From Epiperipatus broadwayi (Eukaryota; Onychophora; Udeonychophora; Euonychophora; Peripatidae): DNA of 64,000 nucleotides. A program made the position numbers and the translations under genes. The stretch covers positions 622,001-686,000 of the forward strand of contig JAQFVV010000032.1 of the NCBI GenBank assembly GCA_028023455.1, read 5' to 3'. Below the pieces are notes generated by a model, which searched no databases, was not told where the DNA came from, and saw only the letters and a list, made by a program, of their open reading frames with translations. This document shows positions 34,310 through 46,439 of the stretch, in pieces (within the stretch, counting starts at the first letter, position 1; each line of letters starts with the position of its first letter).

Positions 34310-35405
34310 ATGAGACCTGTCTTTATCAGTCATAAAGAAAATATGTTGATTGTTACATACAGAAAAACAATTAAGAGGATCAAGAAGTTGCAGAATACAT
34401 TTGAAAGTAGTCTCTATATTAAGGAAAAGAATAAGAATTCAACCCTCAGAGAAGCTCTCACACACATAAGAAAATACCATTTACATTTAATCACATTAGA
34501 GACACAAAATATAGTAATATTGTTACTATGGAACAGAAGGAAAAAAGTTTATTCAGAAACCAGTGATTTGGAAAAAAAAAAATTGCATAGAACAAACTCA
34601 TGAAGAATAGTTGTCCATTAAGTGTCATTAAAATAACTTTAAATAGATAACAAAGAGAAATATCAAAAGAAAAAACTATTATTGGTACTGTGGTGTATAT
34701 ATACTTACAATAATAGCAGACAAACTTAAAGAAAATCTGCAGTGAATATAACATCATAATATCTTTCCAAAGTCATGCTATACTATAAGGAATTCTAACA
34801 TCTATAAAATTCAAATTTGAAATGCTGAAAAACAAAAACTATATAAAACACTATGTGAACATAGGAGAATATATATTGGTGAGATCAGTTGACCTATTGA
34901 AAAGTGTTGGAAAAGCAAAAACTGATGATTAGAAAAGAGAAAATAGACATATCTAAAGTAGCAGTCCAAGTATATACCAATAAACATATATGTTCAATTG
35001 GGAAAATACAAAAATATTGAATAGAGAAGGGATACAAAAAATATTTTAAAAAAACTGCTTACATAGCAATACATAATGTTTGAAAATCATTAAATAATTT
35101 TGCTCTTACAAAAAAGTGGAGAAATCAGAAGGACACTCAATGTGATAATATACAATGACTGGAAGCCATTAATTAACCTTGCACTTAAGGGGAAAAATGC
35201 AAAAATGAGGAAAATTTTCATGGATAAGCATATGAAATTTTTATTGTTTGTTATCTTTCACAGAATACTTGTTGTTTACAGTGCTGCCTTAAAATTCAAT
35301 ATTATAAATCTAAATGTCTAGTTTTAATTCCCATGCTAGTATTGTCACTGGTCAGACTGACACCTGAAGAAGAGAAAAGAAAAATATCACTCAAAATGTT
35401 GTGTT
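34310..35405 (+). pseudogene. PLE-D relic: RT thumb, GIY-YIG, 3' tail
   Basis: The 34310-34603 frame reads TLREALTHIRKYHLHLITLE and later LEKKKLH, fitting the segment after the RT palm in Penelope-like elements ('Y-R-K-P-T-H-T-x-x-Y-L-x-x-x-S-x-H'). About 250 bp on, the strand from 34839 reads YKTLCEHRRIYIGEIS-stop-PIEKCWKSKN, the GIY-YIG 'Y-x-x-x-C-x-x-x-x-Y-I-G-E-T-x-R-x-x-x-x-R' core with a stop. After frame breaks, DISKVAVQVYTNKH and 35040-35075 TAYIAIHNV correspond to the His-containing and 'K-E-A-I-x-I' blocks; the catalytic Glu is lost. A 3'-tail motif follows at 35361-35402. Multiple stops show it is dead. It is a different family from PLE-A and PLE-B. Confidence 0.6.
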
Positions 35406-35429
35406 ATGTACTGACCTGTGTGCAACTAA

Positions 35430-36635
35430 CAGGTGTATGTATTTGGAAAATTTAAATTAAGTTTTAAATTTTATCCAAAGACATTCAATATTTAATATTA
35501 GATGTTGAAATAATCCAAACTATAATTAATATCTTAATCCATGTCTGTAGGATAACCCTCTAGACATAAAATGGGTCTCATCAAATAAAAGCTATCTATA
35601 ACAAATTAATATTTTTCTACATTATGTTTAAGAATTAGATTATATATCAGTAAATGTAACCAGTATTCTGACAGGAATTTAGTCTCAAATAAGTTAATAT
35701 TGCAATATACTTAGTTTGATTATCATCACGGTTTTAACATTATGCAATCATCATAGCCAAGTTAAGAGTGATTACTTATCTTTAAATCATTCCTTCACCA
35801 TTACTATATATATAATGTCATGTACATATTAATTATTGTGATTAACTTATCTTTTGTTTTTAAATGTGCAAAATTATTACTACTGCTATGAAAATATTTA
35901 AGATTTTTCTGTTAGACCATTGTTGTTCAGAATTAATAAAACTTATAAAATAACAGTTGTTAAGAATGAACTTTATTAATTTTTGTGAGAGAAAAGTTTT
36001 GAATGTGAAACACAGTCCTTACATACACATACTTCTTCCATATACATATTTGTAATTTATTACACACTCAGATATGTGTATATATATATGTGTGTGTACG
36101 TAGGTACGTATGCGTGAACGTATGTATGTATGTACGTACGTACTTACGTACATATGTATAATATCAAATGTCAAAATTTAAGCTAATAAAAATGAAATTA
36201 ATTAAATGTCAATATACCAAATTTAAAAAATTCACCAACAATGATTTCCTGCCAAAAAGCAAAAATAACTCAAAACAATATATATGTGTGTGAAGTTTAA
36301 AACAAATTAATAAGCTTAGATTCATAATATTTTATTGAAAGAGATTTTTTAATTATTCTTCTCAAAGAAAGCTACTTTTAATTTATTCAAACAAAATCAT
36401 ACGACCAATACTTTTTGTTATGAATGCAGAACTAGGATGTTTATTATTTATTTTAATGAACTTTCATTGTTTCAATTTTCTAAAAAAAAAAAAAAACAAT
36501 AATATAACAAATGCATGAATGATGTGTTATTATTAACAGTTGAATAGTTTTGGAATATTTAAATAAAGTTAATTTTTACTAGAGACATTCAATACGTATA
36601 TTAAATGACGGAAATAGTCCAATATACAACTAAAA
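35430..36635. other. AT-rich stretch with a TACG/TATG microsatellite
   Basis: No gene. A variant tetranucleotide tract built from GTAC, GTAT and GTGA steps lies at about 36065-36160, with a poly-A run at 36481-36494. Confidence 0.55.
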
Positions 36636-36740
36636 TGTCAAGCGTTGGTGGCCTAGTTGCTAGCATAGCTGCCTTCCAAGTAGTTGTCACGGGTTCGCTT
36701 TCCGTATGACGCTTTGACATATGAGAAGAATAAAAAATAC
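36636..36740 (+). repeat. tRNA-derived SINE, copy 2
   Basis: TGTCAAGCGTTGGTGGCCTAG start, A-box-like TTGGTGGCCTAGTTG, B-box-like GGGTTCGCTTTCC, end CTTTGACATATGAGAAGAA. Well preserved relative to copies 1 and 3. Confidence 0.8.
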
Positions 36741-37243
36741 CATCATCACAAATCTTTAGGAAAATGACATTTCTATAATTTCTTTTTCATATTATTTTAT
36801 ATTAAGTTAATTTTTTAATTAAAAGAATATTCATTGATAAAATACATTTAAGTTTTGGTAATATACTGTATTATTTTTTAACGTTCTTAACTTTACCAAT
36901 ATAATTACAAGTTTGTATTTGAGTAACTTATGTGACTTGCTGAAAATTTTCTGAAGCTGAACTCAACTTTAAATCCAGGATTTTGGATCAATTGCATTCT
37001 ATTTGTATATTATAAACAAAAGTAATATTTTCTCCCTATTATTATGTCACTGTATACTGTAGATGTGTATAATCATGATTCCAGCTAAGTCCTTATCATT
37101 AAAAGCAAAATAGAGAAAATTGTCTGTAAATGGAGATTAAGGTCTTTTATCATATCTTTTGTATGGAAAATATGATTAATCAAAGCTTACAATGTATTAT
37201 TAGTCAAAGCTTACAATAGATCGTGTTAGAATATGGTGTAGAG

Positions 37244-38740
37244 CAGCGTTTCCCAACCTTTTTTGGCTCGCGTACCACTTGATAGTACATCACGCTAAAT
37301 TGTACCACTTCATAAAAATGATTGTATTTTGTGAAATTTATTGCGAGTGTGTTATTTTATTTGCATTATAAATATTATAGGGTGACCATATATTCACATC
37401 ACAATGAGACAAATTACATTAAAACACGCTTAAACGATTATAAACTCACTGAAAATATAAATTCACTGTAACATATATATATGTGTGCTTGTTCAAAGTT
37501 TCATATTTATCTACTATTTTGTCATATTTCGTTTACTAATAAATGGTTTTAATAAAAACACAAAATTATAAAAAACCAATTAATATATTTTATCATAATC
37601 AAATATTTTTATAAAATAAATTTAATGAGATCCTTGTGCTTGTTTCGAAAAACATAATTTTTTGAAATTTGGTTCAAAAGATGTGAGGTATACCCTTAAG
37701 TCTACAGCTGCATTCAATTTGTTTCAATACTTTTTTTTTTTTAAATATATGAAGAAAAAGCTCTTTCTCTACTAATTTCATACTAGTAAATGGTAATAAT
37801 AATTTAAGAGCTTTCTCAGAAAGTTGTTCATAATCTTTAATGTTTAACCAAAATTAATTAGATTGTGTCGATAATTCTATTAAATTTTCTTTCTCTTTTA
37901 TTGATAATGATGTAGCTTTTTCTAAATGTTCTTCATAGAAGGGGTTTGAAATCCACTTATCATTTGTGTTTTCGGGTTTTGCAAAATATTCCATTAAAGA
38001 CAATTTTAATCCTGTTAAATGTGCTATTATATTTTCTCGTATATCTTGAGACAGACTAACCTTATTTTCAAACAAAAAAATATGTAGAGTTTTGAATACT
38101 TTTGGTTGATTGTTTTCAATACACTGCTTCCAAAAATCTAATTTCTTAATCATATTTTCAATTTTATCATTAGCATTAAAGATCATTATCGAGTTGTTCT
38201 GAGGTGTCAAATAAATATCAGTTAAATATGCAATCACCTGAATGAAGCCAACCAAAATCATACAATTTCGAAGAAAGATCAAAAGAATTGTCTTCAAAAA
38301 AAAAACTGTCCTTCTTGTCTAAATTCGAATAAGCGGGTTATATGGGGATCAATGAATTTTAATAAACAAAGACGATACAATCACAAACAATAACCTGTCA
38401 CTTGTAAGCCGCGTGGTGAAGTGAACAAGAGTGCAGCACCATGACAACAGTGGCGGCAATATCTCAAGTTACTAATGGCTAACGGCTAAATTTAAAAATG
38501 CACTCCAAAAAAACGATATCGATTGCTGGATTTTCGATCATCGACTGTACATATTAACAACTTTATTGTATAATATTATTAATTAAAATAATTTTTATGA
38601 ATTATAGGAAAAAACGTTTCTATGATATTTTTATGATTTGATTTTTTTTATGTCTGCCATTATTGATTATTTTTCGCGTACCACCAACCAGCAACTCGCG
38701 TACCACCAGTGGTACGCGTACCACAGGTTGGGAAACGCTG
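37244..38740 (-). mobile_element. hAT DNA transposon, internally deleted
   Basis: Ends CAGCGTTTCCCAACCT and AGGTTGGGAAACGCTG are perfect 16-bp inverted repeats, flanked by the identical 8-bp duplication GTGTAGAG (37236-37243 and 38741-38748). Eight-base duplications and CAGxGxTTCCCAACC ends are typical of hAT elements. Subterminal CGCGTACCAC motifs occur once at the left and about four times, clustered, at the right, as expected of transposase-binding sites. The 1.5-kb body carries one fragment of the transposase on the minus strand, so it depends on an intact copy elsewhere. Confidence 0.93.
37854..38297 (-). pseudogene. hAT transposase fragment (ZBED5/SCAND3-like)
   Basis: A 147-codon frame. 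VIAYLTDIYLTPQNNSIMIF, KIENMIKKLDFWKQCIENNQ and HLTGLKLSLMEYF resemble the middle of hAT transposases of the ZBED5/SCAND3 type ('Y-L-A-D-I-F-x-x-L-N-x-L-N-x-x-L-Q-G', then 'F-x-x-K-L-x-x-W'). The BED zinc finger, most of the RNase-H-like DDE core and the C-terminal dimerisation region are missing. At under a quarter of a normal transposase (~600 residues), it cannot catalyse transposition. A run of eight A at the 5' end (near 38299-38306) may be where it lost frame with upstream coding sequence. Confidence 0.65.
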
Positions 38741-38759
38741 GTGTAGAGAATAAACTGAT

Positions 38760-40770
38760 CTTGATCAGATAAATTATAATAGAAGTGAATATATGTGCAT
38801 AATTTGTATAAATTTAATAGTTTATTATGATAACCAATTTCAAGTCTGAAACCTATATTTAACAATAAATTAAAGTGAAATAATAGCTTAAAATAATATC
38901 TGCAGTTACATATAGACTTGAATTTAGAAAATGATTTTGTGTTGTTGTTCTAGAGATAAAAACATTCTTGAGAATTTAACTCCGTAAAGATAATAACAGG
39001 CTTTGTCAAGCGTTGTTATCCGAGAGGTCATCGCAGCCGCCTTGCAAGCAAGTAGTTGGTTGCAGACAGTTGTGGGTTCGCGTCCCGGCCGATGCTATGA
39101 CATATGAAAAAAAAAAAATAACAGGCCTTATTTATTTTCTGAGTAATATATAATTAAAAGTAACATTAACTAAATAAAATTTATTTAGATTTTTATATGT
39201 GTAAATATAAGGCCATTTTTAAAGTGGCTTTTAAAATTTTAGCAATGTTATGATTTTTAACTATGCCATTTCACTCTCCTGATATACAGACTGCTGGATC
39301 ATTCCCGTGATAAATTATTACTAAGATTTTTTTAAGCTATCGCTTTACAATTTACTGCTTAATCAAATAATAACATTTGAAATTATTAATCATAACAATC
39401 TATTAAATTTATACAAATCAAATTCATTTAGATAAGCTGTCAATTTTATGTTAATTTAGATCTATATTGTATGTATTATAATTAATAAAAATATATTTCT
39501 ATATCAATTATATAGAATTTAGTATTCCTAGAAATTGTGTTTTATATTAAAAGGAACGGTCTTGTTAGCGAAAATCTATAATTTCGTTTCGCATTTACTA
39601 TATTTTCGATTCACTTGTGTCATGAGATTCAGTAAATTCAATTTAATGCCTGCAAATGTCTTCTTCTAACATTGCAAATGCCCTATACAATTTTAGAAGG
39701 TTAGTTTTTAATTTTACACGGTCTCCAGTCTTTTATACAACTGATACGATTTGAATAGTAACTGGAGAAAATATATTTGGGATAATCATTATTTCGATAA
39801 TAAAAAAATTATGTGTGTGTGTATATATGTGCATACATTTATATATATTTATGCACGCAATAAACATAAAAAATGTTTAAAAGAAAATTTTATCCTCAAA
39901 TAGGCTTTTGCAATAGAGAAAAAAAAATATCTAAAGAAAACTCTTGTCCAGAACTCTTAAAAAAACACTCCCTGTAGTATTGCGTGTGCATAAATACATA
40001 TGAGTGTGTGTGCAAATTTATTTGTATGACTTTTTTTTTTTTGTCTATTTACTGGTTTCCATTTAAATTATTTTATTCTATCAATAAGTGATTAACACGT
40101 GATTTTGTATTCATTTTATTTTATTTTTCTTAGAACTTACTTTCTTACTGCCTTATTTGGACTACAATGGCCAATGTTTTTGAAATTAAATTTTACAGTC
40201 GATAGTTTTAGTATTTAATCAAAATTTTATATGTAACATCATAAATTGTTAAAGTAAGCAATATATTAAATAAAATATTAAAATGTTCTTTTAGATATTA
40301 CATTCATTTTATAGTTATCAAATTAATTTTCTAAATTATTTTTAAACTACAATTCTTTTAGTTGTTTTTCATGTACATAACTTTGATAAGGCAAGTAGAA
40401 TGCTAACATATTGAAAGTATACTAGATTTAATAAAAAATAATGATTAAACTATATTCTCTGTTATAGTGTCTTAAATATTAATATAAAGTGCCAAAACAG
40501 AATTTGTATATGTTTTATTGGAATTAATTGAGCGAAGTATATTTTCATGGTTATTCTGTTGAGAAGGCCCTTTTTTTGCTAATTTGAATACTGGTCAATT
40601 ATACTTTTTTAAATTTGTGTTTCCTGATATTTCTTTCTTTATACATTATTTTAATAATATTTGAATCAAAACTATCTCCATGTTCTTGTTCATAGTTATA
40701 AAGTCCAGTGCACTGGTAGAATCAGATTTAGCTTTTGCTTTTTTATATATTAAAGTGTGTTAATATTGGT
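38760..40770. other. AT-rich stretch, one SINE, no gene recognised
   Basis: Apart from the SINE at 39004-39122, nothing is supported. Short (TG)n/(TA)n runs lie near 39811-39860. Confidence 0.5.
39004..39122 (+). repeat. tRNA-derived SINE, copy 3
   Basis: TGTCAAGCGTTGTTATCCGAGAGG start, B-box-like GGGTTCGCGTCCCGG, end GCTATGACATATGAAAAAAAAAAAA. It has a short internal duplication (AGTAGTTG/CAGACAGTTG) compared with copies 1 and 2. Confidence 0.8.
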
Positions 40771-40779
40771 TTTAGATTG

Positions 40780-41815
40780 GTCTTCATCTCCCTATAGTAT
40801 GCAAATGGATGGCCCTTTTGACTGCATCTTTCAGCATAGAGATTAGGCTGGTCAAGTTGTCATATTTTGCCCTTCATATTATTAAGTTTATTTAGATTGA
40901 TGGGAGTTCTAAACCCCACATTAAATTTGTTAGAATATATTTTTATGACCTTGTTCCTGTGTGGTAAGTATGGGGGAGTGATACAGCTTCATTTAAAGTT
41001 TTTAAAATTCCAATATTTTATTTTGGCATAATATTTTAGAATGTTTTTTAAATGATGAAAATCCTTAGATGTTTTAATTGTAGTCCACAGTGAATAGAAC
41101 AAAACTTAATCCTATGAAACAATAAATGATGATGAAATGTTAGCTTTTGAATCAAAATCTGTTAATAGTAAGTTTTAAAATATTCACAAGATGTTTTTCT
41201 TTATTCCTAAAGGTATGGAGTGGCTAATTAGTAATTTCCTGGGAACCAAAATTTACTAATATGAGTAATCTATAAGAAAATTATTTATGAAAACAAAAAT
41301 CCATTAGTTTTAAATCTGGTTTAACAACTAACATCCAATATGTAGATATTTATCCCATAACTTTTAAATCAGTTCTAGTAAATGTAGTAGCAGCTGCTTT
41401 TAGAAATATTAGCAGATTGGTAAGAGAAAGATAGCAATCTGAAGTAGTTTTAAAATTTTCCATTTCAATAACGTATTTAATTTTGGTTTTCATGCATTTT
41501 AAGAATAATTTCAGTTATTTTATTTATTTGGATAGTTTTGAAGAGATACATTTGCCACACTGGAAATTGCTTGTCACATTTACTACTCTTTCATCATCAC
41601 ATTTAACTATGACAATATGATTAAATTTAAATTCAGACTTTGTGCAGTGTTCCAGCAAAAGATAACGTTTCCTCTCACATACATGTATTTATGGATTTTA
41701 ATCATGTGACTGATTTTATCATCATTTTCACTCAAATTTTCTAATTCTTTCAGCAGTTTATATGAAAATTTCATAGTGTTGTTAATAGCATTGCTAAGAG
41801 ATGATATTTTGGCAA
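40780..41815 (-). pseudogene. Unidentified degenerate coding relic
   Basis: Several minus-strand segments read like protein in alternating frames. From about 41815: SIAKISSLSNAINNTMKFSY, KLLKELENLSENDDKISHMI, then from 41670 LLLEHCTKSEFKFNHIVIVK, CDDERVVNVTSNFQCGKCIS. Further left, 40900-40790 gives KFNVGFRTPINLNKLNNMKG. The composition is more balanced than surrounding AT-rich sequence and includes a CxxC pair (QCGKC). I do not recognise the family. It could be a dead transposase or retroelement, or decayed exons of a host gene; no splice sites could be tied to it. Confidence 0.3.
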
Positions 41816-41819
41816 TTGA

Positions 41820-43240
41820 TGTCTAAAGTTAAAGCACCAGTTACAATAAAACCATTTTAAAATTACAAATAATACTTTAAAATATATTTAAACACAATAT
41901 TATATACTTCAATAAAAACTAAACATACAAATCATAATATTAGAATAAATATTTTTATTACAAATATTAAAATAAATCATTTTTATTTCATTCATTTATA
42001 AATGTTCTCACATAAATTACATTTTATTAAAATAATAACTTAAAAAAATATAAACATTCATACATGCACATACACATTCAAATATTACATTAAAAGTTTT
42101 ATGTCACTATTGTAAATAGTTTTATTATTATGTGTATACTAATATAAAAATTGCTTTATTTATTCTAGTTTTAACTAATTTATTAACATGTTGATAATAT
42201 TATGTATTTTATCAATGTTTTGTGCATGTGTGTATGTGTTTTTAAAATTAAATAGAAACCTGTGATTTTTTTTAATTGCTACAAGTATTTTAAAACACTA
42301 TAAAATATATCTGAAGACATTTTGGGTTTATTAAATTTACTTTATAAGATGGCCAAATCTATAACTTTAATATAACTTTAATAATAATATCAATAGTAGT
42401 ATTAGTAATAATAATAAACCAATAAAAAATTTGAAGTTTATAAATTATTATCATTTTAGAGATATCAAATAACTATCACACTATATATATATATTGTGCC
42501 AGGCATTATCAAATGGCCTTACACAAAGTCTGCTGTAATGTAAAATTGTAGATATTAAGCACAACAAATACATAAATGTGCTATATTACTAATGGAAGTT
42601 GGGCCTGAGCATTAAAATACACACACATACCAATTTAAAGTAACATGAAATTGACACAGAAATATTGTACACGTATAATAAACTCATGTATTTTTATTTT
42701 TATTTTTTGTATATTTTTATGATATGTTATTTTATGTATTTTGCTTTTCTCTGAAAAATTCAAATAGAGAAAAGAAAAAAATTATTAAACAAGAGATCAA
42801 ATGTTGGAACATATTAGTAAAATAAATAATTAAAGCAATTGTTCCAACATACTTGTATATATATATATATATATTTAATTAATTACTTTTCTAAAAACTA
42901 ATTTTATTCTGTAAGCAAAGAATGTTAATTGCTTTGGCAAAATCTGACCAAAAGCAAAATGTTTGATAATCAATGTGATAATTAAACTGTTATCTTTTTT
43001 TTTTCTGTATATAAAATAAAAATTCTTTTGAATTGATTCTGTCTGGGTTTTCAAGATGGAAACCAAACATATCAAACCCTGCTATGTAAAATTTAATCAG
43101 AAAAATATAAAGGAATGTTTATAATCTAAGTGATAAGCTAAATTAAAAGGATTGGCTGATTCATACTTCTCAGGGGGATACCTGAATTGGTTCTTATGAG
43201 TGGGATTGATAAGTTTTAGTCAGTGCTGTGGGATTTTATT
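41820..43240. other. AT-rich stretch, no gene recognised
   Basis: Microsatellite-like (TA)n runs near 42483 and 42855; an imperfect inverted repeat around 42790-42850 ('ATGTTGGAACATA' and 'TTGTTCCAACATA'). No supported gene. Confidence 0.5.
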
Positions 43241-43244
43241 CTTT

Positions 43245-43700
43245 CTTTGGCAGTCGTTCTGGGCAAGTCATTCACTACTTTGGCTCCAGAATTTTCCAAT
43301 CATCCAGCTACTTAGAGATTAATTTATGGACTAGACTACTGCTGATATTTCTAAGAAATCCATTATATGGTTCTTTTAAGAACTCTTGATTTCTTAAGGA
43401 TTTAATGAACCAGTCAAGATAGCGAATGAACATTTAATAAAAAGTATTATAATATATCAAAAAAGGGAAAATATGAAGCAATCTATCAGAGAGTCCAGTA
43501 GAATGGCCATGGGGTAGACAACCAGCTGGTGCACCCACCCTTTCTCTGTCCAAATCACCAAGGTGTGATCATTCCAGTTCCAGTTGGCCACGATGATGAT
43601 GAAGCTGCCTTGCCTATGCCTGAATCAGATGAAATCCTCACCACACAGCTAGTTGAATTGAAGCCCACTCAGAAGATGAAGATGTCTACATAAGTTTATT
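43245..43700 (+). repeat. Dispersed ~455-bp repeat, copy 2
   Basis: Same family and orientation as 21656-22115. This copy stands alone, without TGTAACG termini close by, so the repeat is independent of the inverted-repeat element that houses copy 1. No ORF. Confidence 0.75.
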
Positions 43701-43704
43701 TTAC

Positions 43705-45030
43705 AAATATTTTATTAATATTGAACTAATTAACTATGATATTTCCGATTAAATATATTATTATTTTTTCATTATTATTAATCATTTTAAAAAAAAGAGA
43801 GAATTGTCTCTCGCATATACATATATTGAATTTACGGTTATTGCAGGCATAATGATACAGATTTTACTTAAATCTTTTAATTCATTTTTCTATTTCAAAT
43901 TCTAGTATTTTCAACAAAAGTTGCAATTAGATTCTTTTTGTTGCTATTTGTTTTTCCTCTTGTTGTTACTCCTGAAATTTGTCATACATGTATAAGAATT
44001 TGTAGAGAAAGGCAAATAGATACTGTACCTCATGTTGAGTACTGTATAGTATCTGAGCTAATGCAACCTTATTGACATGTTGAAAAATATGAAATAAGTG
44101 AAATATTTCATAGTGCAAAAGTACGTATGCATAGTTTTTTTTATTATTATTATATTTTTTATCAATAAAAGGTTTTAAAGTACTGAATAAAAGTGTATGT
44201 CTGTATGACCGAAAATCTCTTATCTGAAAATATCTGTACATCAAATCACACAAAGTATAACTTATTTCTACAGGGTAAAAGCTCAGACCACTTCCATTCT
44301 TTATGAAATATATTGTAAATAGCTTTAGGGGGTTATCTATTTTCATATTCATTTAAATTGTAATTATATATTTATCTATTCAAAAGCATCAAATACATAT
44401 TCGGGTTGTGATAATAATTCATTTATTTATTTTTATTATATCATTTTAAGTATGAAATGGTGATGGGTATCTGGGATTAAATAAATATTTAATCATAATA
44501 TTAAACTTGTTTCATTTTCATATTATTATTTATTTGATAAAATGTACTCTTTCCTTATCAACCATGTACCTGTAATAACCATTTAACTTACCCATTGAAG
44601 ATCCTAGGTATAGAGCACTGAGCTAGCCACATGGGATATCACTCTACCGGGGTATTAAATCTTATTCTTATGCTCAGCTGAACATATGGTGTTGCACATC
44701 CTTCTAGGAGAAGGGAAATTCGTTTTTGATTCTTTTCTAGAAGTGGCTCGTGAAAGCTATCTGTAAATAGACTTTTCAAAGGTGTGTACTTATCATAGGT
44801 TTTAAATATTCAAGCATTCGAGTAAGATATCAACTAAAGAGGGGTTTAATTGGCAGAGTCCTGTCAATTCACTCTTTCTATCAGTTTAGCTGGAAGTACC
44901 AATATATATGAGTACAGACAATCGGCTAAATTGGTATCCATTTCTTTTCCTGTTAAATCTTGATCACTTCATGCTCAGTGCAAGATTAGGAGTAGAAATC
45001 CACAGGGAAGTATGGTCCGGTACAATATAT
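43705..45030. other. No gene recognised
   Basis: The 128-codon minus frame at 43966-44352 (HIF-rich, Tyr/Phe-rich) has no motif I know and is of uncertain reality. The rest is AT-rich non-coding sequence. Confidence 0.4.
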
Positions 45031-46310
45031 TGTAACGATATATAAATATGTCGTTACATTAATTTAAAATAAAAACTTAAAAGTTCGCAAATAAAAGGAA
45101 AAAACTAAACACTAAAATTAAAATATTGTTAAACGTATACATTCGCACAGATGCTAAACTTTAAAAATATTTTTTTTATATATAAATAAAAAAAAGTATT
45201 TGAACGTATTTTTTTTTTTTTTTTGATAAAAAAATACAAGAGTTAAATATTAAAATATTTAATATAAGTTAAAATAAAAACAGGTATTAATTAATTCCTG
45301 TAATCTATAAATGGAAATGATTGTTTATTATTTGAAAAACAAGCTAGCCCTCAAGGCTCTTATGTAATTAAAGGGTCAGATGGAAATTAGATAAGAGAAA
45401 TTAGCTTGACCAATGGAAACACCAGAAATTCAGCACGGACCGTAACTGAAACACCAGAGGATTAGTGACGTATTGCCGATTGAATCCTATGATTAAATGA
45501 TAAGAGGCTAAGAAAAATATAAAAGCCAAATGATTATTAAAAATTGTTATCTGAGAGCTGACTATGAATAGATCGTTATAACTAGCTATATTGCAGATTT
45601 TCACGATGTGGAAGTCTGCAATAAATTTAATTTTCCGGACAACCAGTTGAGGCCTCTGGATGACAGTTCCTGACCAAATGCATGGCAAGTTGCAGTTTCA
45701 TTTCAAAGGACAAAATCTATGAAAGTGATCACGAAGATGGACTTCTCAATCTATTAAATCCGTAAAGTATGAACTATTGTGTCTATCTAATAAGAACTTT
45801 CCTAAAATTGCAAGTAATTAATAACTGAAAATAAGAACTTCTATCTGACTTTTAAGTTTTTAAAACAAATTAATAATGTTTAAAATTATATGTTTCCCGA
45901 TTGATAAACATCATTTCTATTTTTTTTTTTTTTTTTATATTGTAAAGATTATTTAAATGTATGAAATTTAAGTTGTTTATAGACGCTTGCATGGATTCGT
46001 TTGCGGTTAATTATATTTTGGTTTTCATATTTGATCAAAATATATAGACATTCGATAAATACTGATACCTTATGGTGAGTATCTAAAATGTATTTATTCG
46101 GATGTCTTTTAAGTTATTGGTGACAACGCAAGTATCTTATGGTGAATACTATTGGGTTACTTATAAGTTTCCCTCTGCGATTGTCGGTATCAATAATTTT
46201 GTATTTTGATCGTTTATGTTTATTTTGAAATGTTTTTGACCGTGGAATCTATGTAATCGATCTATACCCAACATTTTTAAACAAATCTGTGCGAACGTAT
46301 CTAAATGTTA
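45031..46310. mobile_element. TGTAACG-family element, second locus
   Basis: Begins with the terminal hairpin TGTAACGATATATAAATATGTCGTTACA (45031-45058). Next come AAGTTCGCA, then GTTAAACGTATAC-ATTCGCACAGAT near 45128, as in the 21075 copy, and the region 45315-45535 shared with 23030-23270 (including GTGACGT and AAATATAAAAGCC). An inverse of the 'CGTATACATTCGCACAGAT' block appears at 46283-46303, which may mark the decaying right terminal repeat; the outermost right end is not found. No coding content. Confidence 0.55.
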
Positions 46311-46439
46311 AAAATTAAGTCGGGCGTGAATGGCTATATAGTTTTGTAAAGTTGTATTAAGGGAGGGTAATCTTAGATTATTCATTTTGTAGTTGAATTG
46401 GTTCAATGGATTGGATATATTTGTGTAATTAGTAGATGT

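Noticed and set aside
36065-36160. Alternating short repeats considered as a CRISPR-like or regulatory array
   Set aside because: A plain imperfect tetranucleotide microsatellite (GTAC/GTAT) with no spacers; the genome is eukaryotic.
26152-39122. SINE heads as functional tRNA genes
   Set aside because: Box-like promoter segments are present but acceptor and anticodon stems do not pair, and an A-rich tail follows the B box.
43966-44352. 128-codon minus frame as a host gene
   Set aside because: No recognisable motif, no neighbouring exon-like segments, and long AT-rich frames of this size occur by chance in the window; left unassigned.
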